Shown: in pieces, positions 1 to 6,381 of the stretch | Position numbering within the stretch: the stretch's first letter is position 1 | Layout of the letters: every line of letters starts with the position of its first letter | Translations under genes and position numbers: made by a program | Assembly: GCA_900544845.1 (NCBI GenBank) | Contig: UQWV01000055.1 | Coordinates: 1 to 12,445, forward strand | DNA length: 12,445 nt | DNA from: an uncultured Collinsella sp. | GTDB taxonomy: Bacteria; Actinomycetota; Coriobacteriia; Coriobacteriales; Coriobacteriaceae | Reading direction: 5' to 3' | The notes under the pieces: model-generated | The model's input: the letters and a program-made list of their open reading frames with translations, nothing else | Databases searched by the model: none | Told to the model about the DNA's origin: nothing

Positions 1-60
1 GCCTGGGGTCCCTCATATACGGCCCTCCCGTCTCCTGCGCCCCTCCCGGAACTGTCCACA

Positions 61-1056
61 TCAGTGTAGCCAATCCATCATGACCTCCCTGTCGCTCTTT
101 CCCCGCCCCCTGGCCCTCTCGGCGTACTCGGCGGTCTCGGGGTCGCGCATGACCCTCTGCCTCGCGATCTCGTGCAGCGCGCTGTTCGCCTGCCGGTCGC
201 CGCCCCTGTTGAGCCTGTGCCTCACGGTCTTGCCGCTCGAGGCGGGGATGGGGCAGGCGCCGCATATCGCCGCGAACGACGCCTCGGAGCGCAGCCTGCC
301 CGGGTTGTCCCCGGCCGCGACCGCGAGCTTGGCCGCGCTCACGGGCCCGCACCCGTACATCGCCAACAGCGCGGGGCAGTTCTCCTCCAGGGACGCCTCG
401 ATCGCGCGCTCCATGTCGAGCGCCGCGTCGCGCGCCGCCGCCCACAGGTCCGCCAGCGCTCCGAGCGCGGCGCCCAGCGCGCCCTCGGCGCGCACGGAGG
501 GGAGCTCCTCCATCAGCCTCGGCCCTCCCATGCCGCGGAACCTCGACCTGAGCCCTTCCGGCGCGGTGGTGAGCAGCGACCTCGCGGTGTTGATCGCCGA
601 GGTCCGCGCCTTCACCGCCCCGGAGCGCGCCGCGAGCATGCAGCGCACCCCGTCGACCCACCCGTCCTGGCTCTTGGGGGTCCCGAGCCTTGAGCCGGAC
701 ATCGCCGCGCGGGCGGCCCTCTCCGCGTCCGCCTCGTCGCACTTTCCCTGCCCCGGGCGCCTCCTCTGCGTCCTCGCCGGGGAGAGCGCCTCGCGCACGG
801 GCATCCCCAGCGACGCGAGGTGCCTGGTGAGGCCCGCCCCGTAGGACGACGTCCCCTCCATCGCGATGCAGGCCGGCTCCCCGGCCGCGGCGATCGCCCC
901 GGCGAGCGCCTCGTAGCCCGCCGCGTCGGCGGGGAACCGGCGGGACAGGACCTTGCGGCCCCTCCAGTCCAGGACGTACAGCCAGTGCGAGTCGGCGTGG
1001 GTGTCGACCCCGCAGAAGACCGGCCCGCGGGCGTCGGGTGCCGATTCGTTTTGCAT
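61..1056 (-). CDS. IS110-family DEDD transposase/recombinase
   Basis: This 331-residue protein catalyses movement of the element. The N-terminal RuvC-like DEDD domain shows FCGVDTHADSHW (D18), IAMEGTSSYG (E67) and KCDEADAERAARA (D107, D110). The C-terminal Transposase_20 domain shows YGCGPVSAAKLA and then CPIPASSGKTVRHRLNRGG, where the family's catalytic serine lies, followed by ANSALHEIA. I chose the ATG at 1056 because GGAG lies 6 nt upstream. An in-frame extension to 1155 has no family similarity and would run through the leader. The protein stops at REVMMDWLH, where relatives usually continue about ten residues through a basic helix, so the tail looks shortened or diverged. Activity is therefore uncertain. 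The next frame downstream stays open to the window edge but does not resemble the missing tail. Confidence 0.93.
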   Translation of the reverse strand: MQNESAPDARGPVFCGVDTHADSHWLYVLDWRGRKVLSRRFPADAAGYEALAGAIAAAGEPACIAMEGTSSYGAGLTRHLASLGMPVREALSPARTQRRRPGQGKCDEADAERAARAAMSGSRLGTPKSQDGWVDGVRCMLAARSGAVKARTSAINTARSLLTTAPEGLRSRFRGMGGPRLMEELPSVRAEGALGAALGALADLWAAARDAALDMERAIEASLEENCPALLAMYGCGPVSAAKLAVAAGDNPGRLRSEASFAAICGACPIPASSGKTVRHRLNRGGDRQANSALHEIARQRVMRDPETAEYAERARGRGKSDREVMMDWLH

Positions 1057-1400
1057 GTCTCGCTCCGTTCTTTCCGTGCTCGCCTGGACCGGGCAGACGG
1101 CACACTGACGGGGCGCGATAGAATGCGGTTGTTCGGGTCCGCGGTATCGCTCCATGCTCCTATTAGGTCATGCGGCGGTCTCGGCTCGCCGCGGCCCGCG
1201 CGGGACATGTCAGGAAACGAGGGCAGCCCTGTGGGCGCCAGCGGAATGTGGGGTCACCGCGCGGTCCGCATCTGATGGTGTCGACGTCAATGGTATACGG
1301 GTGCATCATCGACGTCTTCAATACAGAAAATATCAGTGCGGAATGTTTTTAAGGGGATGCCCCTGGGTGGCCCTATGGCAACGTGGCTAGCGATGTCTAC
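1057..1400 (-). ncRNA. Candidate bridge RNA region in IS110 leader
   Basis: This stretch of roughly 340 nt precedes the recombinase and has no credible gene. IS110-group elements such as IS621 encode a structured bridge RNA in the non-coding end upstream of the recombinase. The sequence is rich in possible stems: the 10-bp palindromes CCCGCGCGGG (1195-1204) and ACCGCGCGGT (1256-1265), two copies of TCGACGTC (1281-1288 and 1309-1316) that can pair through their GACGTC cores, and AGGGG/CCCCT arms with a 3-nt loop near 1351-1363. I cannot define the RNA ends or the guide loops by eye, so this is a location, not a resolved gene. Confidence 0.3.
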
Positions 1401-1423
1401 AGGGACCCACGCTTTGAAGGGGC

Positions 1424-1450
1424 GCCAGGCTGATAGTTTGGCTTTTTATT
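1424..1450 (+). terminator. Plus-strand intrinsic terminator-like hairpin
   Basis: GCCAGGC (1424-1430) pairs with GTTTGGC (1436-1442), including two G.U pairs, around a 5-nt loop. It is followed at once by TTTTTATT. This is a short but terminator-shaped signal for transcription on the plus strand, opposite to every gene in the window. It may protect against antisense readthrough, or be left from a convergent gene displaced by the insertion sequence. Confidence 0.4.
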
Positions 1451-1452
1451 GG

Positions 1453-1481
1453 TAGGGGCTCTTGCTAGGCTGGAGCCCTTA
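1453..1481 (-). other. Hairpin at the engB stop codon
   Basis: TAGGGGCTC (1453-1461) pairs with GAGCCCTTA (1473-1481) as a 9-bp stem with one G.U pair and an 11-nt loop. It begins right at the engB stop codon. In the direction of engB there is no T run after the stem (CTACCAATAAAA follows), so it is not a standard intrinsic terminator. It could protect the mRNA 3' end. Confidence 0.4.
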
Positions 1482-2072
1482 CTAGAGGCAGGCCTCGGCA
1501 ATGCGGCGCTTAAGCTCATCGATGCCGGTGCCGGTCTGGGAGCTTGTGATGATCACGTTCTCGGCCGGAACGTTGAGCTGCTTTTTGATGGCTGCTGCCT
1601 GGCGGGCCTGCTGGGTGCGGCTGAGCTTGTCGGCTTTGGTGAGGCAGACGATAAAGTTGAACTCGTTGCCCTGCAGATAATCGATCATGTCATGGTCGAG
1701 CTTACTGGGATCGTGGCGAATGTCCACCAGCGACACAACCAGGTTAAAGCTGCGCTCGGAGTCGAAGAAGTCGCCGATAAGCTCGGCCCAACGGTCGCGC
1801 TCGGCCTTGGAGCGACGGGCGAAACCGTAACCCGGCAGGTCCACGAAATGCACGTCATCGGCCTCAAAGAAGTTGATGTTGCTCGTCTTGCCCGGCGTAC
1901 TGGAAACCTTGACTAGGTTCTTGCGGCCAAATAGCTTGTTCATAATCGACGACTTGCCCACGTTGGAGCGGCCGACAAAGCTCACCTCGGGGCAGGTGGA
2001 CTCGGGAATCTGCGAAACCTTGCCATAGCTGGCGACGAACTTGGCAAGCTGGTAGTTAATGGAATCGGCCAT
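1482..2072 (-). CDS. engB: Ribosome biogenesis GTPase YihA/YsxC (EngB)
   Basis: EngB is a TrmE-Era-EngA-EngB-Septin-type GTPase that assists late assembly of the large ribosomal subunit in the cytoplasm. The 196-residue length is normal for the family. The GTPase motifs are in order: G1 GRSNVGKS (34-41), G2 threonine in STPGKT (58-63), G3 DLPGYG (78-83), G4 TKAD (145-148) and a G5-like SSQTG near 175. I chose the ATG at 2072 because AAGGAG lies 5 nt upstream. A GTG two codons earlier would touch the ribosome binding site. The gene starts 38 nt after mtnN, so the two are probably one transcript. Its 3' side borders the insertion sequence, but the coding sequence is intact. Confidence 0.96.
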   Translation of the reverse strand: MADSINYQLAKFVASYGKVSQIPESTCPEVSFVGRSNVGKSSIMNKLFGRKNLVKVSSTPGKTSNINFFEADDVHFVDLPGYGFARRSKAERDRWAELIGDFFDSERSFNLVVSLVDIRHDPSKLDHDMIDYLQGNEFNFIVCLTKADKLSRTQQARQAAAIKKQLNVPAENVIITSSQTGTGIDELKRRIAEACL

Positions 2073-2110
2073 GGACACTCCTTGGTCGTAGGTTCTTACA
2101 AATAGACGCG

Positions 2111-2851
2111 CTATTGCGCAGCGGCAATGCGGCGGACGATATCGAGCGTGATGTCACTTGCGACACGCGCGTACTCGAACAGATCGAACTCGCGCTCGCA
2201 AATTGCATCGTACGCCTCGTCACAATTATCGCTGATAGCGCGCAACACCAGGCAATCGACACCATTTTTGGTTGCGACATGGGCAATTGCCGCGCCCTCC
2301 ATGCCGACACAATCGGCATGCGTCGCCTCGATAGCGTCATTGCGCATGGTGGCGCCCGTCACAAAGCGGTTACCCGTGGCAATCGTGCCGACCAGGAACT
2401 GCTTGGTGCCCTCGTTCGAAGCGACTGCATTTTTCGAAGCGTCAACAAACCCACGCTCAGCAAGCACGTCGGCGGCAATATCGACCAGCGCGGGCGTCGA
2501 GCCAAACTCCTCGAGCCCCGGTGCGGACTCGGCGATAAGCGCGGTATCGGTATCCAGATAGCGTAGGCGTTTGCCAATGACCACGTCGTCGATATGGAGC
2601 TTGGGGTTCAAACCGCCCGCAATGCCCGAAAACACAACAGCCTGCGGAGCATACTTGCTAATGAGGTGCTGTGTTGCAGCGGCGGCGTTCACCGTGCCCA
2701 TGCCCGCCGTTGTGGCGACAACTGTCAGGCCGTCGAGCTCACCGCTCACAACGGTCAAGCCTGCCTCCCGTGCCTCGCAAACGTCGCTCAGCTCTTCCTT
2801 AATCTGCATGATCTCTTTTTCGAGCGCACCGATAATCGCAATGGTAGTCAT
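2111..2851 (-). CDS. mtnN: 5'-methylthioadenosine/S-adenosylhomocysteine nucleosidase
   Basis: The enzyme removes adenine from methylthioadenosine and S-adenosylhomocysteine, recycling by-products of methylation and polyamine synthesis. The hydrolysed SAH product can feed LuxS. The 246-residue protein has the nucleoside phosphorylase/nucleosidase fold, with IGALEKEI at the start (E11, the equivalent of the E. coli catalytic-water Glu12), SGIAGGLNP (75-83), GMEGAAIAHV (E185, equivalent of Glu174) and RAISD (D208, equivalent of Asp197). The 23-residue spacing of the last two matches E. coli. The ATG at 2851 has GGGGA 5 nt upstream. A TTG four codons earlier is less likely. The gene leads a probable two-gene unit with engB and has a 78-nt gap behind the upstream gene. 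Confidence 0.95.
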   Translation of the reverse strand: MTTIAIIGALEKEIMQIKEELSDVCEAREAGLTVVSGELDGLTVVATTAGMGTVNAAAATQHLISKYAPQAVVFSGIAGGLNPKLHIDDVVIGKRLRYLDTDTALIAESAPGLEEFGSTPALVDIAADVLAERGFVDASKNAVASNEGTKQFLVGTIATGNRFVTGATMRNDAIEATHADCVGMEGAAIAHVATKNGVDCLVLRAISDNCDEAYDAICEREFDLFEYARVASDITLDIVRRIAAAQ

Positions 2852-2905
2852 GCCATTCCCCAAACCTATTCGAAATTCTCAACCACGGTATGGTACCAGC
2901 ATTTT

Positions 2906-2922
2906 GTTTGACCTCGTCAAAC
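2906..2922. other. Perfect 7-bp inverted repeat between genes
   Basis: GTTTGAC (2906-2912) and GTCAAAC (2916-2922) flank a 3-nt centre just after the stop codon of the serine hydrolase and about 55 nt before mtnN. No T run follows on the minus strand, so a standard terminator is unlikely. It overlaps a minus-strand TTGACG that could serve as a -35 box for mtnN (with a weak TACCAT 19 nt on), so an operator role is as likely as a 3' hairpin. Confidence 0.35.
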
Positions 2923-2929
2923 GAACACG

Positions 2930-4048
2930 CTAAGCCAGTGCAGCTCGCGTATCAAACAGAGCCTTTGCAATCGCGGCCGTAACCTCACTCGAGCGGTCGC
3001 TCCACGGCATCGATGTCATGATACCCATGACATAGGTACAGCCATCGATGTCGATAAGGCCCGCATCGCATGTCGAGTAGTAACCATCCTCGCTAATCCA
3101 GCCTGCCTTGTTGCGCACCAAAACCTGCTCGTCCGCAATGCCATCGCGAATAAACGAGCGCGATGTTGATGCCAGAAGGCCCGACAACCACTGTGAAGTC
3201 TCGGTATCCATGCTCAGATACTCGCTCATCTCACGCCATAACCTCGCAGAAGTGCGCGGGCAGTAGGTCGGAAAATCACTCATCGGATTCAGTGCCGTTT
3301 CGTCATCAACACCCAGATTGGCAATCCAATCCTCATAGCCATCATGGTCAAACGCCGCGCGTAACGCGATAAACGAATCGTTGTCCGAGTTGACGACCGC
3401 GGCCTCGATAAGGTCACGCACTGTCTGCCAGCCCATGCTGTAACCACCATACGTTGCTAAAGGCCAATCGAGCGACACCTGCCCCGATTCGACCAACATC
3501 TCGCAAATATAGAGTGCATACAGCGCCTTATAACTGCTCGCTCCATACACCTCAACATCGGCGTTATACGTCACGCCCCTACCACTCGATAGGTCGTAGA
3601 ACACTACACCCACGTCGCCCAGCTCCTGCGCCCGACACAGGGCATCCTGGAGCGAGGCAAGGCTCTCATCCTCCAAGGCAGGAGTCTTGTTATCCACCAA
3701 CGAGAAGGTCCGAACGGTATCACCCGAAGGGATATCGTTGAAGTCCGCCTTCGAAAGTCTCGTCTTGAGATCTGCCGTCGACAGAGCTTGATCTGCCGAC
3801 GCTTTGGACTTTGAAACCTTCTCGTTTTGCAGCTGTACCGTTGACGCATCTGGGCGCCCCGTTCGCTCCGAGGCGTAGGTTTTAACGGTAATTCCGAGGA
3901 TAATAACCGCCGACGTTAGCATCCCAATAGCGGCAATCTTCCTCACGCGGATGCGAGCGCCGGCAAGGCCACGCGAAGACGTGCCCTTCGTCTTATATCT
4001 GCTGCCATGCTGCGGCACATACTCGTCCCGCGATGCGATGTTTCGCAC
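2930..4048 (-). CDS. Membrane-anchored class A beta-lactamase-fold serine hydrolase
   Basis: This 372-residue protein has a basic cytoplasmic leader, one membrane segment at about 38-55 (IAAIGMLTSAVIILGITV), a polar linker, and an extracellular domain of the penicillin-binding/class A beta-lactamase fold. All main class A motifs are visible: SSYK (171-174, nucleophile Ser and Lys), SDN (221-223), an omega-loop ETALN (250-254, fitting ExxLN), and KAG (314-316) where KTG or KSG is usual. The basic stretch plus uncleaved-looking membrane segment suggests an anchored enzyme, not a secreted one. I chose GTG at 4048, which has AGGAG 5 nt upstream. An ATG at 4087 lacks a ribosome site, and a TATAAA -10-like box (4070-4075) falls inside that extension. 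It could be a true beta-lactamase or a cell-wall peptidase, and sequence alone does not decide. Confidence 0.85.
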   Translation of the reverse strand: MRNIASRDEYVPQHGSRYKTKGTSSRGLAGARIRVRKIAAIGMLTSAVIILGITVKTYASERTGRPDASTVQLQNEKVSKSKASADQALSTADLKTRLSKADFNDIPSGDTVRTFSLVDNKTPALEDESLASLQDALCRAQELGDVGVVFYDLSSGRGVTYNADVEVYGASSYKALYALYICEMLVESGQVSLDWPLATYGGYSMGWQTVRDLIEAAVVNSDNDSFIALRAAFDHDGYEDWIANLGVDDETALNPMSDFPTYCPRTSARLWREMSEYLSMDTETSQWLSGLLASTSRSFIRDGIADEQVLVRNKAGWISEDGYYSTCDAGLIDIDGCTYVMGIMTSMPWSDRSSEVTAAIAKALFDTRAALA

Positions 4049-4133
4049 GTGGTCTCCTGACTGCCACCGTTTATATACGAGCAGCATGATACCGAGCAGG
4101 CATTTCTTTCCAAAGATATTCAGCAGCGTTTAA

Positions 4134-4151
4134 GGTGTCTTTAAAGAAACC
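4134..4151. repeat. 18-bp near-perfect palindrome
   Basis: GGTGTCTTTAAAGAAACC is self-complementary except for one central-arm pair (4137 against 4148). It lies about 86 nt upstream of the serine hydrolase start, inside the gene-free 4049-4448 gap. It could be an operator or part of the surrounding repeat cluster. Nothing nearby identifies a binding protein. Confidence 0.35.
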
Positions 4152-4205
4152 ACAAGCGTATTTATCCAAATGGCACGATTCTGTTGCGCATCTCTACCCA
4201 AAACG

Positions 4206-4274
4206 AAGTTGCGGTGAAATGGTTCCTGTTTGGGCGACATGGGCCTAAAAACAAGAACTATTCCACCGCAACTT
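4206..4274. repeat. Large hairpin repeat with 26-nt arms
   Basis: The left arm begins AAGTTGCGGTG at 4206 and the right arm ends CACCGCAACTT at 4274. The arms match over 26 nt with three transitions, two of which become G.U pairs in a minus-strand RNA. About 17 nt form the loop. In the minus direction the stem is followed by TCGTTTTGG, so it may also stop transcription leaving pflA. Another copy of the arm sequence lies at 4401-4414, which supports a dispersed palindromic element rather than a one-off terminator. Confidence 0.7.
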
Positions 4275-4303
4275 GACGGGGCTCTTTGGCAATCAACTTG
4301 GTG

Positions 4304-4348
4304 CCCAGGGGCGCTCATTTAAGTCTGTCCCCAATGAGTGCCTTTGGG
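4304..4348. repeat. Second hairpin, 16-nt arms
   Basis: CCCAGGGGCGCTCATT (4304-4319) pairs with AATGAGTGCCTTTGGG (4333-4348). There are three G.U positions when read as plus-strand RNA and no true mismatch. The 13-nt loop contains GTCTGTCCCC. It has no T run. The pattern of only wobble substitutions between arms suggests selection for pairing, or a mobile palindromic repeat. Confidence 0.55.
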
Positions 4349-4359
4349 GAGCGAAAATG

Positions 4360-4402
4360 GCTCGCTAGCCGATGGCGTTTTTGAGTTCGGCGCGGCGCTT
4401 TT
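4360..4402 (-). repeat. Duplicated pflA 3' end, stray copy
   Basis: These 43 bases are identical to 4444-4486, 84 nt away, which hold the last codons and stop of pflA. This copy has no coding context: it is cut from the rest of the gene and runs straight into a repeat arm at 4401. It is a remnant of a local duplication, not a gene. Confidence 0.9.
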
Positions 4403-4414
4403 CCACCGCAACTT
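4401..4414 (+). repeat. Isolated arm of the hairpin repeat
   Basis: TTCCACCGCAACTT repeats exactly the right-arm end of the large hairpin (4261-4274). It lies directly at the end of the stray pflA fragment, sharing its last two bases, so the duplication endpoint coincides with a repeat arm. Confidence 0.75.
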
Positions 4415-4443
4415 ATACAGAATGAGGGGATATAGAGGTTGTT

Positions 4444-4486
4444 GCTCGCTAGCCGATGGCGTTTTTGAGTTCGGCGCGGCGCTTTT
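4444..4486 (-). repeat. Duplicated pflA 3' end, in-gene copy
   Basis: This is the parental copy of the 43-bp direct repeat. It covers the last dozen or so pflA codons, the TAG stop (4451-4449) and 5 nt beyond. The match to 4360-4402 ends at a C/T difference (4403 against 4487). Confidence 0.9.
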
Positions 4487-5267
4487 TCATGCCCGTCATG
4501 ACGGCGTTGCGCAGCTCGGGCATGCGCGCGGTATCCATCTGGGGCACGCCCTCGAGCTTATAGGGAATGCCCAGTTGCTCGTACTTGACGACACCCATGG
4601 TGTGATACGGCAGCATCTCCAGGCCGACCACGTTATGCCACGGGGCGATTAGACGACCGAGTGCCTCGCACTCCTCCACCGTGTCGGTAATGCCCGGCAC
4701 TACCACGTGGCGGATAACGACCTTAATCTTGCGACGCGCGAGCTCATCACCAAACGCCAGAATGCGTGCGGGATCGCAGCCGGTCAGCTTTTTATGCTCA
4801 GCCGGATCGGCATGCTTGATGTCGAGCAGCACCATGTCGGTCTCGTTGAGAACGGCATCGAACTTCTCGGGGCGGTTGGGATCAAACGCATAACCGCAGC
4901 TATCCAGGCAGGTATGCACGCGGCCATCGGGATTGTTGTGCATTGCACGGAATAGGTCGGCCAAAAACTCGGGCTGCAGAAGCGGCTCGCCACCGGACAC
5001 CGTAATGCCACCGCTGCGATAGAACTCGTGGTTACTCTGGAACTCGTCCATGAGGTGCTCGACGGTCACCATCGTGCCGCCGTTGACCGACCAGGTATCG
5101 GGATTGTGACAATACGCGCAGCGCATGGGACAGCCCTGAACAAACACCACAAAGCGGATGCCGGGTCCGTCGACCGTTCCCATCGTCTCGATTGAATGCA
5201 CGCGGCCAAGGGCAAACGCAGAGTCCTCGGGACGAGCGTCCACACCCTCAAGCGTCATTTCTGCCAT
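4449..5267 (-). CDS. pflA: Pyruvate formate-lyase activating enzyme
   Basis: This radical SAM enzyme places the glycyl radical on pyruvate formate-lyase, enabling anaerobic conversion of pyruvate to acetyl-CoA and formate. The 272-residue protein shows the VDGPGIRFVVFVQGCPMRC region, with the 4Fe-4S cysteines C46, C50 and C53 in CPMRCAYC, SGGEP (91-95, SAM binding), and LLDIKH further on. The length suits PflA. I chose ATG at 5267, with AAGG 8 nt upstream. A TTG at 5297 sits on a better AAGGAG and would itself be the wrong distance from it, and an internal ATG at 5258 is also possible. A TAGAAT -10-like box lies at 5318-5323, but I see no good -35. The usual partner pflB is not adjacent. The gene's last 43 bp are duplicated just downstream. 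Confidence 0.93.
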   Translation of the reverse strand: MAEMTLEGVDARPEDSAFALGRVHSIETMGTVDGPGIRFVVFVQGCPMRCAYCHNPDTWSVNGGTMVTVEHLMDEFQSNHEFYRSGGITVSGGEPLLQPEFLADLFRAMHNNPDGRVHTCLDSCGYAFDPNRPEKFDAVLNETDMVLLDIKHADPAEHKKLTGCDPARILAFGDELARRKIKVVIRHVVVPGITDTVEECEALGRLIAPWHNVVGLEMLPYHTMGVVKYEQLGIPYKLEGVPQMDTARMPELRNAVMTGMKKRRAELKNAIG

Positions 5268-5377
5268 TCGCGCTACCTTGCCTCTCCTTGGATGCAACCA
5301 ATTAAAATGCCAGAGCCATTCTAGCCCATGCGTTTGCGTTTAAACGTCTCGGACTAGAACGGCACGTTTTAATCTAT

Positions 5378-5399
5378 CCCCCATCACCATGGCTGGGGG
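5378..5399 (-). terminator. Weak terminator candidate after degV
   Basis: CCCCCA (5378-5383) and TGGGGG (5394-5399) form a 6-bp GC stem around a 10-nt loop, about 40 nt past the degV stop. Minus-strand transcription would then read ATAGATTAAAA, which is AT-rich but not a true T run. It is the only stem of note in the 174-nt gap before pflA. Confidence 0.35.
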
Positions 5400-5441
5400 C
5401 TACGTCGAGATGTCAGGCTGGAGAACGCTCGCCTGCGGCCT

Positions 5442-6302
5442 TTACGCTTTAAGCGTGAGCACCGCGCCGAAGGCGGTCGGGCCGCAATGGCTCGAGATGA
5501 CGCCGCCGACCTGAGTCCAGGTAACGTCCTTAAAGCCCAGGCCGTGCGCATAGACTTCCATGTCGTCGCGCAATTCCTCGGAAAGGCCTACCGAATACGC
5601 CAGGCCAATATGCGAGTAGTCGATCTCGCCCTTCTCTACCATGTGATCAATAAAGGCACGGGCGCACTTGAGCATAGAGCCACGGAACTTCTTGGTCGCC
5701 ACGAACTTACCACCCGTCACCTCAATGCAGGGCTTAATCTTGAGCAGATGGGCGCCCAGGAACGCGACGTTTGACAAGCGACCACCTGCCTTAAGGAAGG
5801 CAAGGTCGGTAGGAACAAAGCCCAACAGCACGCGGTCCATGACGGAATTCGTAAATGCAAAGATCTCGTCGACGGTGGCATCGGGGTGAGCCTCGATGTA
5901 TTTGGCGGTCTCGACGACAACGAGCGACTGGCCCACCGAGACAAAGCGCGTGTCCATGGAGAACACGTAGTCGCGCCCCTGAGCCGCAATCTTAGAGGAC
6001 TGATGCGAACAGGTCGTGGCCTCGGAATATGCAAGATGCAAAATAGTCGCGTCGGGCTGCTCGGCATGGATGCGGTCGTACACATGCGCAAAATCCGCTG
6101 GCGAACAGCCACTGGTCTTGGGCATCACACCAAACTCGTTGCAGCGCGAATAAATCTCGAGCGGATCGATCGAGCCGTCCTCGACGGTCTCGTCACCAAT
6201 CGTGACATGCATGGGCACGCGCACGATGCCGTAGCGCTCGCAGAGCTCCGGCGTTACATCCGACCCAGACTCAACCACGATTACGTACTTGCCCATTATC
6301 AT
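5442..6302 (-). CDS. DegV family fatty-acid-binding protein
   Basis: DegV proteins bind a single fatty acid. The FakB members present it to the kinase FakA for phosphorylation and membrane lipid synthesis. The protein has about 286 residues, normal for the family. Visible conserved blocks are VIVVESGSDVTPEL at the start, KTSGCSPADF, the ligand-pocket region SEATTCSHQSS (usually SSxLSGTYQSA, so diverged here), MDTRFVSVGQS, DLAFLKAGGRLSNVAFLGAHLLKIKP, and GGVISSHCGPTAFGAVL near the end. The start is uncertain: the ATG at 6302 has AGG 5 nt upstream, while the ATG at 6296 gives the more usual short N-terminus. It appears to be a single gene. I see no fakA nearby, so a FakB role is inferred from the family. 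Confidence 0.92.
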   Translation of the reverse strand: MIMGKYVIVVESGSDVTPELCERYGIVRVPMHVTIGDETVEDGSIDPLEIYSRCNEFGVMPKTSGCSPADFAHVYDRIHAEQPDATILHLAYSEATTCSHQSSKIAAQGRDYVFSMDTRFVSVGQSLVVVETAKYIEAHPDATVDEIFAFTNSVMDRVLLGFVPTDLAFLKAGGRLSNVAFLGAHLLKIKPCIEVTGGKFVATKKFRGSMLKCARAFIDHMVEKGEIDYSHIGLAYSVGLSEELRDDMEVYAHGLGFKDVTWTQVGGVISSHCGPTAFGAVLTLKA

Positions 6303-6381
6303 CACGACCTATCTCAACGTCGACTTTCCAATACCAAGCACAGGCCACCGCACTGTTGTGCAACAGCATCTAAGCGCCAAA

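Larger units (their letters stand above)
1..1408 (-). mobile_element. IS110-family insertion sequence, ends uncertain
   Basis: The element is recognised from its DEDD recombinase gene (61-1056) and a long GC-rich non-coding stretch upstream of it. The recombinase region is visibly far richer in G and C than the genes from 1482 onward, which fits recent acquisition from a higher-GC donor. An 8-bp inverted repeat, GGGTCCCT at 6-13 and AGGGACCC at 1401-1408, lies near both likely ends, so I use it as a provisional boundary. IS110-group elements normally lack terminal repeats and leave no clear duplication, so this boundary may be chance. The left edge of the window may cut the element, and an AT-rich stretch near 1310-1360 could also mark the junction with host DNA. 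Confidence 0.6.

Noticed and set aside
80..844. 254-codon plus-strand open frame inside the transposase
   Set aside because: High GC leaves few stop codons in any frame; the product has low-complexity Ser/Ala/Arg composition and no family motif.
4130..4318. Small open frames in the repeat-rich gap
   Set aside because: They run through hairpin arms, lack ribosome sites and resemble no protein.
4206..4486. Repeats suggesting a CRISPR array
   Set aside because: The repeats are inverted or a duplicated gene end, not regularly spaced identical units with unique spacers, and no cas gene is present.
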